Source: Blastomonas natatoria (lineage in GTDB: Bacteria; Pseudomonadota; Alphaproteobacteria; Sphingomonadales; Sphingomonadaceae). Taken from it: 64,000 nt of DNA. Positions 1-8,013 of this stretch are shown here, piece by piece. The DNA lies in contig NZ_QJJM01000006.1 of the NCBI RefSeq assembly GCF_003201955.1, positions 186,001 through 250,000 on the forward strand, written 5' to 3'. The notes beneath the pieces are model-generated. The model was not told the origin of the DNA, did no database searches, and saw nothing but the letters and a program-made list of their open reading frames with translations. Positions within the stretch are counted from its first letter, which is position 1. Each line of letters starts with the position of its first letter. The position numbers and the translations under genes are program-made.

Positions 1-370
1 GCAGGCGGAGGTCGGGCTGTTCCCGGTGGAGCCCCGCAACGATGGCGGGCATCAGATAGGGGCCCAGGGTCGGGGTCACGCCAAAGCGCAGCGTTCCGCC
101 GATCCCCTTGCCTGCACGCCTTGCAAGATCGGAAAGATCGCGGACCTGCACCAATATGCCACGTGCGCGCGCAGCAATATCCCGCCCCAGGGGCGTGAGC
201 TGCACATCCTGTCCGCTGCGATCGATCAGCGAAGCCCCCAGCCTTGCCTCCAGGGTCCGCAACTGCTGACTGAGTGTCGGTTGAGACACATGCACGGCAA
301 ACGCGGCGCGGCCGAAATGACGGTGATCGTCGAGCGCGACGAGATACTGCAACTGACGAAGGCTGGGCAC
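1..370 (-). CDS. OxyR-like LysR-family transcriptional regulator, N-terminal part
   Basis: The gene runs off the left edge; 123 codons of the N-terminus are visible. It opens with a GTG start, then a winged helix-turn-helix (SLRQLQYLVALDDHRHFG, SQPTLSQQLRTLE) and the beginning of the LysR substrate-binding domain (TPTLGPYLMP). That last motif and the overall pattern are closest to OxyR. The redox cysteines of OxyR would lie in the missing part, so a peroxide-sensing role cannot be confirmed. An ATAG-N7-CTAT site lies 18 bases upstream of the start, which fits autoregulation. A second OxyR-like gene with both redox cysteines lies at 37816-38736. Confidence 0.85.
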   Translation of the reverse strand, partial: MPSLRQLQYLVALDDHRHFGRAAFAVHVSQPTLSQQLRTLEARLGASLIDRSGQDVQLTPLGRDIAARARGILVQVRDLSDLARRAGKGIGGTLRFGVTPTLGPYLMPAIVAGLHREQPDLRL

Positions 371-387
371 GGCATATCCCCTGTCTG

Positions 388-402
388 ATAGAAGCTATCT
401 AT
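388..402. promoter_or_regulatory. OxyR-type binding half-sites ATAG-N7-CTAT
   Basis: ATAG at 388-391 and CTAT at 399-402 are separated by seven bases. This is the core of the known OxyR/LysR recognition pattern. It sits between the OxyR-like gene (minus strand, start at 370) and the candidate small RNA on the plus strand, so it could control both. Seen directly as sequence; binding is inferred. Confidence 0.5.
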
Positions 403-540
403 CGGTCCATCGCCGGTCTTTCAAATGGAAACAATGATACCTTGTGCCATATACGGATCACAACAAGCAGGAGAGCAACCCCTCCCCGAACCGCTCGATA
501 AACCTGCTTGAAAGATGCCGCGGCTTGAACGGACACCCCA

Positions 541-680
541 AAGCTGCGGACAGGGTGGCGCATCGGTCCGCCGAGGTCGCAGCTTAGCCTCCGATGCGCC
601 ACCCGCCTATCTCTGCCCGAATACCAGAATGATCCTGTCCCGCTGCGGTCGGCAAACCGCAGCGGGATTTTTCTCGTTTT
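541..680 (+). ncRNA. candidate small RNA with long hairpin and Rho-independent terminator
   Basis: No convincing protein gene lies between 371 and 785. The plus strand carries a perfect 14-bp inverted repeat (GGGTGGCGCATCGG at 553-566 with CCGATGCGCCACCC at 591-604) and then the terminator at 639-680. The loop segment GTCGCAGCTT (576-585) can also pair with AAGCTGCG at 541-548, which would make a pseudoknot or a competing fold. The 5' end is not defined and no convincing -35/-10 pair was found. It lacks the SRP-RNA GGAAG signature. It is divergent from the OxyR-like gene, an arrangement like oxyS-oxyR of enterobacteria, but no sequence similarity to OxyS is claimed. Confidence 0.4.
639..680 (+). 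terminator. Rho-independent terminator of the candidate small RNA
   Basis: A perfect 11-bp stem, CCCGCTGCGGT (639-649) with ACCGCAGCGGG (656-666), has a six-base loop and is followed by ATTTTTCTCGTTTT. The U-tract lies on the plus strand only, so it ends a plus-strand transcript, not the export operon downstream. Confidence 0.8.
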
Positions 681-740
681 GCAATACTGTCGGCTGGGGC
701 GTTTTCATCATGAGCGAAACACCCCAGGCTGCCTGTTGCC

Positions 741-784
741 GCATTTTCCAAGGCGCTGACCGCCAACGGTCAGTTTGAAAATGC
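741..784 (-). terminator. imperfect hairpin at the 3' end of the export operon
   Basis: GCATTTTC (741-748) pairs with GAAAATGC (777-784) around an inner perfect hairpin CTGACCG-CCAA-CGGTCAG (756-773). It begins two bases beyond the stop codon of the tolC-like gene. There is no clear U-tract, so it may be a processing or weak termination element. Confidence 0.4.
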
Positions 785-785
785 T

Positions 786-2267
786 CTAGGGCTGCAGACT
801 TTCGGCAAACGTATCGCCCAGTTGCAAGGCATCGAGATCGGCCGCAACAGCCACGAGATCGGCACGTGCCTGTGCCAGGCGGAATTCGGCATCCAGCCTG
901 CGAATGGAAGCATTGGCTGCAGCGTCCTCGCGCAGGTTGACAAGGAAGAAGTCGCTGGCGCCGGCCTGAAACAGGCGCCGCTCGCCGGCAGCCAGCTTTT
1001 CGGCCTGAACCTCCTCGTCCCTTGCCAGAACAGCCAACCGTTCCGCCGCTGTGAGGTTGGTCGAGAGCTGGGCGATCTCGGCGATGATCTGCTCCTCGCT
1101 CTGGCGCCGTTTCCATTCGAGCGCATTGATGCTGGCTTCAGCTGCAGCAACATTGCCTTTCGCGGCACGATTCTGCAGCGGCATGGAAAAGGTGAAGCCG
1201 ACAACGGCCTCGAACGGGTCGCGCGACCGTCCGCCAAGTCCCTGTTCCCCGAAATCCTTGCCCGCTTCGGCAAACAGCCGCAACGACGGCAGCAGCTTGT
1301 TCTGCTCTAGCTCAAGCTTTGCCTCGCCCTGCTCCAGGCGCTGCTCGATCAACTTGATATCGGGCCGTCGAGCCAGGATGGCCGCAGGGTCCGTCTCCCG
1401 CATGGCGCGAACCATGGGCAGCGATGTCGGAAGGTCAGCGGGAGTTGCGACCAGCGGGCGCCCGTCATCGTCACGCCAGAACAGGGACAGCCGCTGCGCC
1501 GCATTGGCCAGATCGCGCTGTGCGGCCACCAGCAGCGACTGGCGGCGCAACAGGTTCTGTTCGTTCTCGGTCAGCAGGATGGCTGCGCGAGCCCCCAGTT
1601 GCACCTGACGGCGGATACCCTCCTGACGATCCTGTGCCAGGTTGACCAACGACGTATAGACACGGACCTGCTGGCCCGCCGCTACCCACTGGCCATAGGC
1701 CTGGATGGCCCGCTGCTGCACCCCGATCGCAATGAGCAACGCATCGAGCCCGGCAATGTCACGCTCGATCAGCGCGTTGCGCTGACCGAAACGGCGATCG
1801 TCGATATAGCGGTCGCGCAGAAGCGCGAATACGCCCCGCACCTTCAGTTCACCCAACCGATCGGTGAAGCTATAATCCTCGTAGACGGGAAAATCCCCGC
1901 GCGAGACGCGATAGCTCGCCTCCAGCTGTCCGCCATTGTTGGTCAGCGGCTGGATGGCCTTGCCCTGGACATAGGTGCCATCATAGAAGCCCGCGACGCG
2001 GGAGAAACCCTCGCCGGTGAAGAGCAGGTCGAACGCGCCCTCGCTTGCCAACACCCGCCCGTCGGCGGCACGGGTATTGGCCAGAGCCTCCAGGATCGTC
2101 GGCGCAAACCTGCGCGACGACGCCAGAACCTCCGACAGCTGCAATCCACGCGAGGAAGGCACCTGCTCCGGCGCGACCACGGGCGCTGGCAGCGGCTGCG
2201 CAAGGGCAGGCGTGGCGAGCAGCGCGAAGCCCGCCAAGCCCGCCAGCCAGACGGTCTTGGGCATCAT
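786..2267 (-). CDS. TolC-family outer membrane efflux protein
   Basis: This is a 493-residue outer membrane channel protein of the TolC/OEP family and the last gene of a three-gene export operon. It has a signal peptide (MMPKTVWLAGLAGFALLATP, cleavage near ALAQ). Long helical regions rich in Ala, Leu, Gln and Arg follow, typical of the alpha-barrel repeats, for example around IEQRLEQGEAKLELEQNKLL. The start at 2267 is chosen because its ATG overlaps the TGA of the HlyD gene (ATGA), which indicates translational coupling. A longer reading is possible upstream but would only read the HlyD poly-serine codons in another frame. It should form the trans-periplasmic exit duct with the HlyD-like adaptor. 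Confidence 0.85.
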   Translation of the reverse strand: MMPKTVWLAGLAGFALLATPALAQPLPAPVVAPEQVPSSRGLQLSEVLASSRRFAPTILEALANTRAADGRVLASEGAFDLLFTGEGFSRVAGFYDGTYVQGKAIQPLTNNGGQLEASYRVSRGDFPVYEDYSFTDRLGELKVRGVFALLRDRYIDDRRFGQRNALIERDIAGLDALLIAIGVQQRAIQAYGQWVAAGQQVRVYTSLVNLAQDRQEGIRRQVQLGARAAILLTENEQNLLRRQSLLVAAQRDLANAAQRLSLFWRDDDGRPLVATPADLPTSLPMVRAMRETDPAAILARRPDIKLIEQRLEQGEAKLELEQNKLLPSLRLFAEAGKDFGEQGLGGRSRDPFEAVVGFTFSMPLQNRAAKGNVAAAEASINALEWKRRQSEEQIIAEIAQLSTNLTAAERLAVLARDEEVQAEKLAAGERRLFQAGASDFFLVNLREDAAANASIRRLDAEFRLAQARADLVAVAADLDALQLGDTFAESLQP

Positions 2268-3379
2268 TTCTTCCCCGACGAACTGCTGGACGAGGAGGAG
2301 GACGACGACGAGGAAGATGATGACGAGGACATCTTTCCGCCGGTCTGAGTCATCCCCGTTCCGTTCTGTTCGGTCAGAGCCGGATTCTGCAGCGGGAAAT
2401 CGTTGAGCTGGCGCCACAGCTCGAAGCCGACCGAAACCTGCTCCATCGCAACCCAGCCGCGAACATTGGCACCAAGACGGACATACGGTTCGCCCGGCCA
2501 GCGGGCCTTGCCCTTTGCCTCACGCACAAGAACTCGGAAAAGGCCGTTCTGCGACGCTGCGAGGTCGACCTGCTGGACTTCGCCGTCAAACAGACCGACA
2601 GCGACAGATGGCCAGCCAGAGAACTGGATTGCGGGCCATCCCTCGAACTCCAGCCGCACCTGCTGACCTTTCTTGATCAACGGTGCGTCGCGGCCATCGA
2701 CATAGATTTCGACGATACGCTGCGCCTCGACCGGAGCAAAGGTAGCCAGCACATCACCCTGCGACACCATGGTGGCCTTGTCGCCTCCGCTGATGCGCTG
2801 AATGACGCCGTCACGCGGAGCGCGGACGAGCTGCAGCGACTGGCGTGCCAGGTTGATGTCGATATTGGTGATCGCGGCCTGCGCCTCGGCCAGCTTGGCC
2901 TCCATTTCGGCGACCTTGATCCGGGCCAGCTCGTTCTCGCGCCGCGACGCCAAACCTTCACTGAACAGCGTTCCGGTACGCCCGACATCGAGCCGTGCCG
3001 TGCTCAGCGCACTGGCGGCCGCAGCCGCCTTTGCCTCGGCAAGACTGCGCTCGACGCGCAACCGTTGCAGCAGCATGGGATCGTTGTCGGAAATCTGGAC
3101 GATCGGATCACCTTCCCTGACGATGGCGCCATCCTGAACATACCAGCGTTCGATGCGACCCGAAACGAGCGCTGTCACATTCTGCAAACGGTCCTGCGGA
3201 TTGAGCGCGATGACCTGTCCGGCACCTGCAGCCGTCTGAATCCACGGAACATAGACCATGAACAGGGTAGCGGTGACCAGAGTGATCAGGATCATCCAGC
3301 CGATGGCGCGCAGCGGACGGGGAGGCTGCTGCGCCGAAAGCGTGCGGAAGCGGTCCAGGGCGCGATCACGCGTTGCCAT
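2264..3379 (-). CDS. HlyD-family periplasmic adaptor protein with C-terminal poly-serine tail
   Basis: This 371-residue membrane fusion protein has a cytoplasmic N-terminus, one membrane helix (IGWMILITLVTATLFMVYVP), a biotinyl-lipoyl-like segment (VSGRIERWYVQDGAIVREGD), a helical hairpin rich in Ala and Glu, the second lipoyl half (LVRAPRDGVIQRISGGD) and a beta-barrel region. It overlaps the upstream ABC gene by 14 bases and the tolC-like gene by 4, so all three are probably made together. The C-terminus is odd: 18 consecutive serines (codons at 2276-2329) followed by GKK. All six serine codons are used in the run. The start at 3379 is the ATG nearest the end of the ABC gene; an upstream in-frame start lies inside that gene. 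Confidence 0.85.
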   Translation of the reverse strand: MATRDRALDRFRTLSAQQPPRPLRAIGWMILITLVTATLFMVYVPWIQTAAGAGQVIALNPQDRLQNVTALVSGRIERWYVQDGAIVREGDPIVQISDNDPMLLQRLRVERSLAEAKAAAAASALSTARLDVGRTGTLFSEGLASRRENELARIKVAEMEAKLAEAQAAITNIDINLARQSLQLVRAPRDGVIQRISGGDKATMVSQGDVLATFAPVEAQRIVEIYVDGRDAPLIKKGQQVRLEFEGWPAIQFSGWPSVAVGLFDGEVQQVDLAASQNGLFRVLVREAKGKARWPGEPYVRLGANVRGWVAMEQVSVGFELWRQLNDFPLQNPALTEQNGTGMTQTGGKMSSSSSSSSSSSSSSSSSSGKK

Positions 3380-5090
3380 GCGCGGCCTCCTCTGCCTTGG
3401 TGTCGACAATCTGCAGGAACTCGTCGGGATCTTCCATGATCCGCTGTCCGTCCTCACCAAGCCACAAATAGCTGCACCCTTCGGTAACGGAGGGACGATA
3501 GCTGAACTGGATGATGGTCGACCCCTCTTTGCGCATGACGGCGCGGACGTCCCTGAGAATAGCCGGATCGATCATGTCAAACAATCCGGTCAGGATCAGC
3601 AGGCGCGGGCATTTCAGCATGGCCCCTGCCAGCTTCAGCCGCAGCGCCTCGGCATAGGAGAGCGGCCAGCCACTGGTCGAAAGCTGTGTGTCCAGCCCGT
3701 CGGGCAGACGCATGACGCGCTCTTCCAGCCTGACGAGAGACAAGGCCTTCAGCACGTCTCGCGACGTGGTTTCGGGACCGGCCAGGCGCAGATAATCGCG
3801 GATGCTCGCCTGAACGATCGTTGGACGGTCCAGGACGATGATCTCGCTGCGCAGGCGGAACATGTCGACCATCGCAATGTCCTGGCCTCCCAAGGTGACG
3901 ACGCCGGTTTCGGGCGTCAGGTAACGTTTCATTGCATGGGTGAACAAGCGCTGTATCCCATGATTCTGGGCTTGCGCGATCAACTGGCTGCCTGCGGGAA
4001 TGGAAATGTCGAGCGTGATGCCTGGCGCGGTGGCAGTGTGCGTAACCCGGCGCAGCACCAGATCGCTGCCGCTGATCGCGTCCTGACCCTCGCGCACCTC
4101 CTCTTCCTGCTCGATATGATAGATCAGGCCGATCTCCTCGGCGGCGGCAATCAGGTCACAGGTTGTATCGATATACACACCGATCTGGCCGAGACCGTAA
4201 AATGCAGCAGAAAGGATCAGCTCTGCCGCAACCAGCTGGCCAATCGAAAGCTCGCCCTGGATGACCAGCCAGCCGCCCAGTGCGAGCAGACCCGAGCTGG
4301 CCAGTGCATAGAGCAGCAGAAAGGCCACGGTCTGCGACATGGTATAGCGAAAATGCTTGGCCTTGGCGGCGATATAGGTGGCCGTCACGGCCTCCGAACC
4401 ATCTAGCGCATAATCGACATGGCGACCTGATTTGTAGAAGCCATTCGACGCGCCGACATTTTCGAGCCATTTGGCGGCGTCATATTTGGCATGGCTGAGA
4501 GCGATGCCCGAGCGAATGGCTCCGCGGGTCCAGACCAGCAGGATGAGTGCCGCCAAGCCGATGACGATCAGGTTGAATGCCAGGAAGAAGGGATGATAGA
4601 AGGCCGTGACGGCAAACCCGACGGCGGATTGCAGGATGATGGTGAAGCCGCCAATTAAAAGGCTGGGCACGGCCTTCTGCACCGTGTTGACATCGAAATA
4701 GCGATTGAACAGGTCCTGCCGCTTGCTGTCCTCGAAAAACGGGTTGCGCGCATGGATCGAGCGGATGGTGATCTCCGCTACCTGACGCGAATAGAAGCGC
4801 CGCGCAAAAAGCTCCATCGTATAGATCCGCAAAGCCGATAGCAGTACCGCGATCAGCAGCAGGCCAAGCAGAGTCGCGGCCAGGGTAACCAGCGGTGTGA
4901 CCAGAGCGGTATTGGCGACCGAATTGATCAGCATCTGCACCGAAATCGGCGTTGCCAGCGAAAGTACGGAAATCGCGACGCCGTAAACCAGCGCCAGAGC
5001 GATGAAATTGCGCTCGCCCTTCAAGAGGCCAAGCATCCAGCGAATAGCCTCGCGCGCGCCCATGATGTGGTGTTCGGAAGATGATGCCAT
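3366..5090 (-). CDS. ABC exporter-like membrane protein with degenerate (pseudo-ATPase) nucleotide-binding domain
   Basis: The protein has 574 residues. Residues 28-320 resemble a six-helix type I ABC exporter domain. Residues 340-550 align by order to an ABC ATPase domain, but each catalytic motif is replaced. The Walker A position reads AQAQNHGIQR (about 372-381, no GK[ST]). The Q-loop position reads VLDRP. The LSGGQ position reads LSYAE (about 477-481). Walker B reads LLILTGLFD, lacking the Asp and Glu. The switch histidine is Tyr531. It is therefore unlikely to hydrolyse ATP by itself. It heads the operon with HlyD and TolC partners. The start at 5090 has GGCAGG eight bases upstream. It may pair with an active half-transporter encoded elsewhere or use another energy source. 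Confidence 0.8.
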   Translation of the reverse strand: MASSSEHHIMGAREAIRWMLGLLKGERNFIALALVYGVAISVLSLATPISVQMLINSVANTALVTPLVTLAATLLGLLLIAVLLSALRIYTMELFARRFYSRQVAEITIRSIHARNPFFEDSKRQDLFNRYFDVNTVQKAVPSLLIGGFTIILQSAVGFAVTAFYHPFFLAFNLIVIGLAALILLVWTRGAIRSGIALSHAKYDAAKWLENVGASNGFYKSGRHVDYALDGSEAVTATYIAAKAKHFRYTMSQTVAFLLLYALASSGLLALGGWLVIQGELSIGQLVAAELILSAAFYGLGQIGVYIDTTCDLIAAAEEIGLIYHIEQEEEVREGQDAISGSDLVLRRVTHTATAPGITLDISIPAGSQLIAQAQNHGIQRLFTHAMKRYLTPETGVVTLGGQDIAMVDMFRLRSEIIVLDRPTIVQASIRDYLRLAGPETTSRDVLKALSLVRLEERVMRLPDGLDTQLSTSGWPLSYAEALRLKLAGAMLKCPRLLILTGLFDMIDPAILRDVRAVMRKEGSTIIQFSYRPSVTEGCSYLWLGEDGQRIMEDPDEFLQIVDTKAEEAAHGNA

Positions 5091-5452
5091 GTGTTGCCTG
5101 CCCAAGAAACCAAGGTCGCCAGCGCACGAATTAGGCGACCCAGCCGATAAGCCCATTCGAAAGGGTCCAATCGGAGCGATTGAATTTTTCTATTGGGAAC
5201 CCACCCCACCCGCAGGGTTTTCCATGATATATGTTAACCTGCCGATCTTCGAACGGTCCAGCGACGCGATTGATCCGATCCGCGAAAAATTATCAAGCTC
5301 TCCTTTCGTGTACCCCCGGTTTGCGCTCGCCTTCCGCCGGCCACACACAGCACCGCCACGCCTGTTAGACCTGCCGGGATATCCGCTCGGAAGCCACGCA
5401 TGGCATCGGCACAGCAGTCCGTATTCGTACATCTGATGCCCGAAATGGGCGG
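5091..5452 (-). promoter_or_regulatory. 362-bp intergenic region upstream of the export operon
   Basis: No gene is supported here. On the minus strand TTCGAA (5248-5253) and TATATC (5226-5231) are 16 bases apart and form a weak promoter candidate for the ABC-HlyD-TolC operon. Short open frames in this stretch have no recognisable features. No riboswitch or terminator was recognised. Confidence 0.25.
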
Positions 5453-6358
5453 TCATTCAGCGGCAATGGCAAGGCCTGGATCGCTGCGCAGCAGATCGTC
5501 GGACAAGGCTTCGATGAGTTCCACCAGCGCAGAGCGGACATGGGGCAGGCCCGCCCCCGGGTTTCTCAGGCCGGCATCGAGATAAAGGCTCCGATCGACC
5601 TCCACCTGCAGCGCATGAATGCCGCGCGATGGTCGTCCATGGCGATCGAGAACATATCCCCCCGCATAGGGATGGTTGAGCGCCACCTCGAAGCCCAGGC
5701 GCGTCATGGTGCGCATCGCAAGATCGCACAACGATCCGCTGGCCGACCGCCCGAAGCGATCGCCCAGCACGATTCCCGGCGGCACAGCTGCGCCTTCGGG
5801 TCGCAAAGGCGGCATCGAGTGGAGATCGATCAGCAATGCGCAACCGAAACGCGCTTTCAGTGCATGCAGAGCCTGATTCAAGGCGCGATGATAGGGATCA
5901 TGAAACCCCGAAATGCGCGCTGCTATGGTGGACTGCCGAAAGGGCCGCCGCCACAGATCGCCATGATCAGCAAGGCGGCGCGGCACCAGGCCCAGCCCAC
6001 CGCGAACCTTGGCGCTGGGCTGGGCAAAGGCCGTGCGCGGCGCATCGGCGATCATCTGCGGATCCACCTCGCTCGGCGCGCGATTGAGGTCGATCCAGGC
6101 GCGCGCAGCGTGCGCCACAAGAACAGGAGCGCCGAGAGCAGCCGGATCGGGCAACAGCATGTCGGCATGGCGATCTTCCAAGCGCTCGAGCACTTCGGGG
6201 GCGACACGCAGATTCTGCAGGATTTCGTCGGGATAATCGCGCCCCGCATGGGGCACCGCGATCAGCACCGGCAGCCGCGCACTGTCCAACCCCTCCAGGC
6301 TGAAAAGTCGCGATGGCATCGCTGCATCGATGGGCACGCCGTCCATGCACGACGACAT
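5453..6358 (-). CDS. N-formylglutamate amidohydrolase family protein
   Basis: About 301 residues of the HutG-like/FGase family (PF05013 type). The family hydrolyses N-formyl-L-glutamate to glutamate and formate, or acts on related formylated amino acids. Visible motifs are the N-terminal PHAGRDYP, DRHADMLL and the central LLIDLHSMPP, the family's metal-binding and catalytic segments. No other histidine-degradation genes are nearby, so the substrate is open and no hut symbol is assigned. The start is uncertain: ATG at 6358, 6346 or 6319, or TTG at 6382; none has a strong ribosome-binding site. It is divergent from cpdR. Confidence 0.85.
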   Translation of the reverse strand: MSSCMDGVPIDAAMPSRLFSLEGLDSARLPVLIAVPHAGRDYPDEILQNLRVAPEVLERLEDRHADMLLPDPAALGAPVLVAHAARAWIDLNRAPSEVDPQMIADAPRTAFAQPSAKVRGGLGLVPRRLADHGDLWRRPFRQSTIAARISGFHDPYHRALNQALHALKARFGCALLIDLHSMPPLRPEGAAVPPGIVLGDRFGRSASGSLCDLAMRTMTRLGFEVALNHPYAGGYVLDRHGRPSRGIHALQVEVDRSLYLDAGLRNPGAGLPHVRSALVELIEALSDDLLRSDPGLAIAAE

Positions 6359-6545
6359 GCGCCAAAGCGTAGTCCGTGTCAAAGCCGCAGGCTGTTGGCA
6401 GCCCTAAGGCACAGCAGTGTTTACCATCCTGCCTGCTGCTGTCCTGCTTCGGGGCAGCCACACAACAAGGTGAGGGAGATGCTGGAAAATCTTAACCGCC
6501 TCCGGCATACAAGCCGCTCAAGGTATCCGTTGGAGGGTTTGAGCG

Positions 6546-6923
6546 ATGTTGCGGATTTTGCTGGCGGAAGATGACGCGGCCATGCGCACCTATTTGCAGC
6601 GAGCCCTTGAAAAGGCGGATTACACGGTAACCTCGGTGGATCGGGGCACTGCCGCCCTGCCCCTGCTCCAGGAAGAACATTTCGATCTGCTGCTGACCGA
6701 TATCGTCATGCCCGAAATGGACGGGATCGAGCTTGCCCAGCATTGCGGCCGCATCTCGCCCAACACCAAGGTCATGTTCATCACCGGATTCGCGGCGGTT
6801 ACGCTGAAGGCGGAGCAGGCCGCGCCGAGCGCGCGGGTCCTGTCCAAGCCGTTCCACCTCAAGGATCTGGTACTGGAGGTCGATCGCGTGTTCTCGCGTG
6901 GCACCTTCGCTCAGAGTCTTTGA
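6546..6923 (+). CDS. cpdR: CpdR-type single-domain response regulator
   Basis: The 125-residue protein is a stand-alone receiver domain with acidic residues at E8-D10, phospho-acceptor Asp52 (DLLLTDIVMPEMDG) and Lys101 (SKPFH). It closely resembles CpdR, which in its unphosphorylated state acts as a ClpXP adaptor that promotes polar protease localisation and degradation of CtrA and other substrates in Caulobacter and relatives. Phosphorylation through the CckA-ChpT relay blocks it. A strong Shine-Dalgarno (GGAGGG) precedes the ATG. A matching adaptor gene, rcdA, lies 13 kb away at 19476. Identification rests on sequence pattern and length. Confidence 0.88.
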   Translation: MLRILLAEDDAAMRTYLQRALEKADYTVTSVDRGTAALPLLQEEHFDLLLTDIVMPEMDGIELAQHCGRISPNTKVMFITGFAAVTLKAEQAAPSARVLSKPFHLKDLVLEVDRVFSRGTFAQSL

Positions 6924-7030
6924 GGCAATAATCGGCGAGTGGCTTCATTTACCGCTTGCACGACCGCCAAGCTCTTTGTAATGGACCGCCCTTGCCGCGG
7001 CGCACAGCACCGGCAGCAAGGCTAAAGCGT

Positions 7031-7105
7031 GGGCGTATAGCTCAGTGGTAGAGCACTGTGTTGACATCGCAGGGGTCGGAAGTTCAATCCTTCCTACGCC
7101 CACCA
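7031..7105 (+). tRNA. tRNA-Val (anticodon GAC)
   Basis: A full cloverleaf can be folded. The acceptor stem is GGGCGTA with TACGCCC, the D-arm AGCTCAGTGGTAGAGC, the anticodon stem CTGTG/CGCAG with loop TTGACAT, and the T-arm GGAAGTTCAATCCTTCC. CCA is encoded at the 3' end. Anticodon GAC reads GUC and GUU valine codons. No integrase or duplicated tRNA end is near, so it does not look like an occupied attachment site. Confidence 0.97.
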
Positions 7106-7203
7106 GCCTTCCCCTCTTCTGACATCGCGCGATCCGTAGCGGCAGCCGATTATCCGCAAATTTCCGGTGGATTCATGCCAGATTCTCTGGTCTTAATCGC
7201 GCG

Positions 7204-7977
7204 ATGAATCTCGCTCAGACCCTCGCTTCGTTCGTCCGTGCCGACAATGGCTGGACCGTTCCCGTCGCCCCGTGCTGGATGCAGGGTCGTACCTGCTATG
7301 GCGGCCTGTCCTCCGCGCTCGCGCATCATGCCGCGCGGTTGACCGTGCCCGATGCACCGCCGCTGCGCTCTGCCCAGGTTGCGTTTGTGGGCCCGCTGGC
7401 GGGCGAACTGACGATCTCTACCGACCTTTTGCGCCGCGGGCGCAACACCGCCTTTGTCGAAGTGAAGATTCGCAGCGCCGAAGGCCTTGGCTTCATCGGC
7501 ACCTTCATCTTCATGAGCAAGCGCGAGAGCAAGATCGCATTCGAAGGGGTGCATCGGCCCGATATCGCGCCGCCGCCAACCGATGACATGACACGCAGCG
7601 GCCCTCCGGAGTTCTTCACCTCGCAGATGGAATATCCCGACAAGCGACTCGCATTGGGCATGAACACGCCGAAACTGGCCAACTGGCACCGCTTGACCGA
7701 GCGCGACGGACTTGACCCGATGACCGAATTGCTGGCGATCGGCGACGGCTTGCCGCCATCGGCCATGGGGCTGATGGATATTGCAGGACCCGTGAGCAGC
7801 ATGAACTGGCAGGTCAACCTGTTGACCGATGCGCCGGAAACCGAGAACGGCTGGTGGCTGCTCGAATCGGTGACACACCATGCCCACCATGGCGCCGCCA
7901 GCCAGTACATGACCGTTTGGAACAGCAGACTGGAACCGGTGATGACCGCCATGCAGAGCGTCGCCCTGTTCGTCTGA
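7204..7977 (+). CDS. acyl-CoA thioesterase-like hotdog protein
   Basis: The 257-residue protein has the double-hotdog pattern of TesB-like thioesterases (thioesterase-superfamily/4HBT_3 type). The first half contains CYGGLSSALAHHAA and the strand LRSAQVAFVGPL; the second half contains NWQVNLL and WWLLESVTHHAHHG. Members usually hydrolyse acyl-CoA to the free acid and CoA, but the acyl substrate cannot be told. It lies 36 bases upstream of a nitronate monooxygenase-family gene on the same strand and may share its transcript. Confidence 0.8.
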   Translation: MNLAQTLASFVRADNGWTVPVAPCWMQGRTCYGGLSSALAHHAARLTVPDAPPLRSAQVAFVGPLAGELTISTDLLRRGRNTAFVEVKIRSAEGLGFIGTFIFMSKRESKIAFEGVHRPDIAPPPTDDMTRSGPPEFFTSQMEYPDKRLALGMNTPKLANWHRLTERDGLDPMTELLAIGDGLPPSAMGLMDIAGPVSSMNWQVNLLTDAPETENGWWLLESVTHHAHHGAASQYMTVWNSRLEPVMTAMQSVALFV

Positions 7978-8013
7978 CCTTCAAAGCACAATCGCAAGAC
8001 AGGAGAGAGCCTC

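Noticed and set aside
541-680. SRP (4.5S) RNA or tmRNA
   Set aside because: The conserved GGAAG/SRP loop and tRNA-like ends are absent; only the generic small-RNA features remain.
786-5090. Classic type I secretion operon with RTX substrate
   Set aside because: No C39 peptidase domain and no RTX protein gene adjacent; the ABC domain lacks catalytic motifs.
7031-7105. tRNA-Val as attachment site of an integrated element
   Set aside because: No integrase and no repeated tRNA 3' end was seen nearby.
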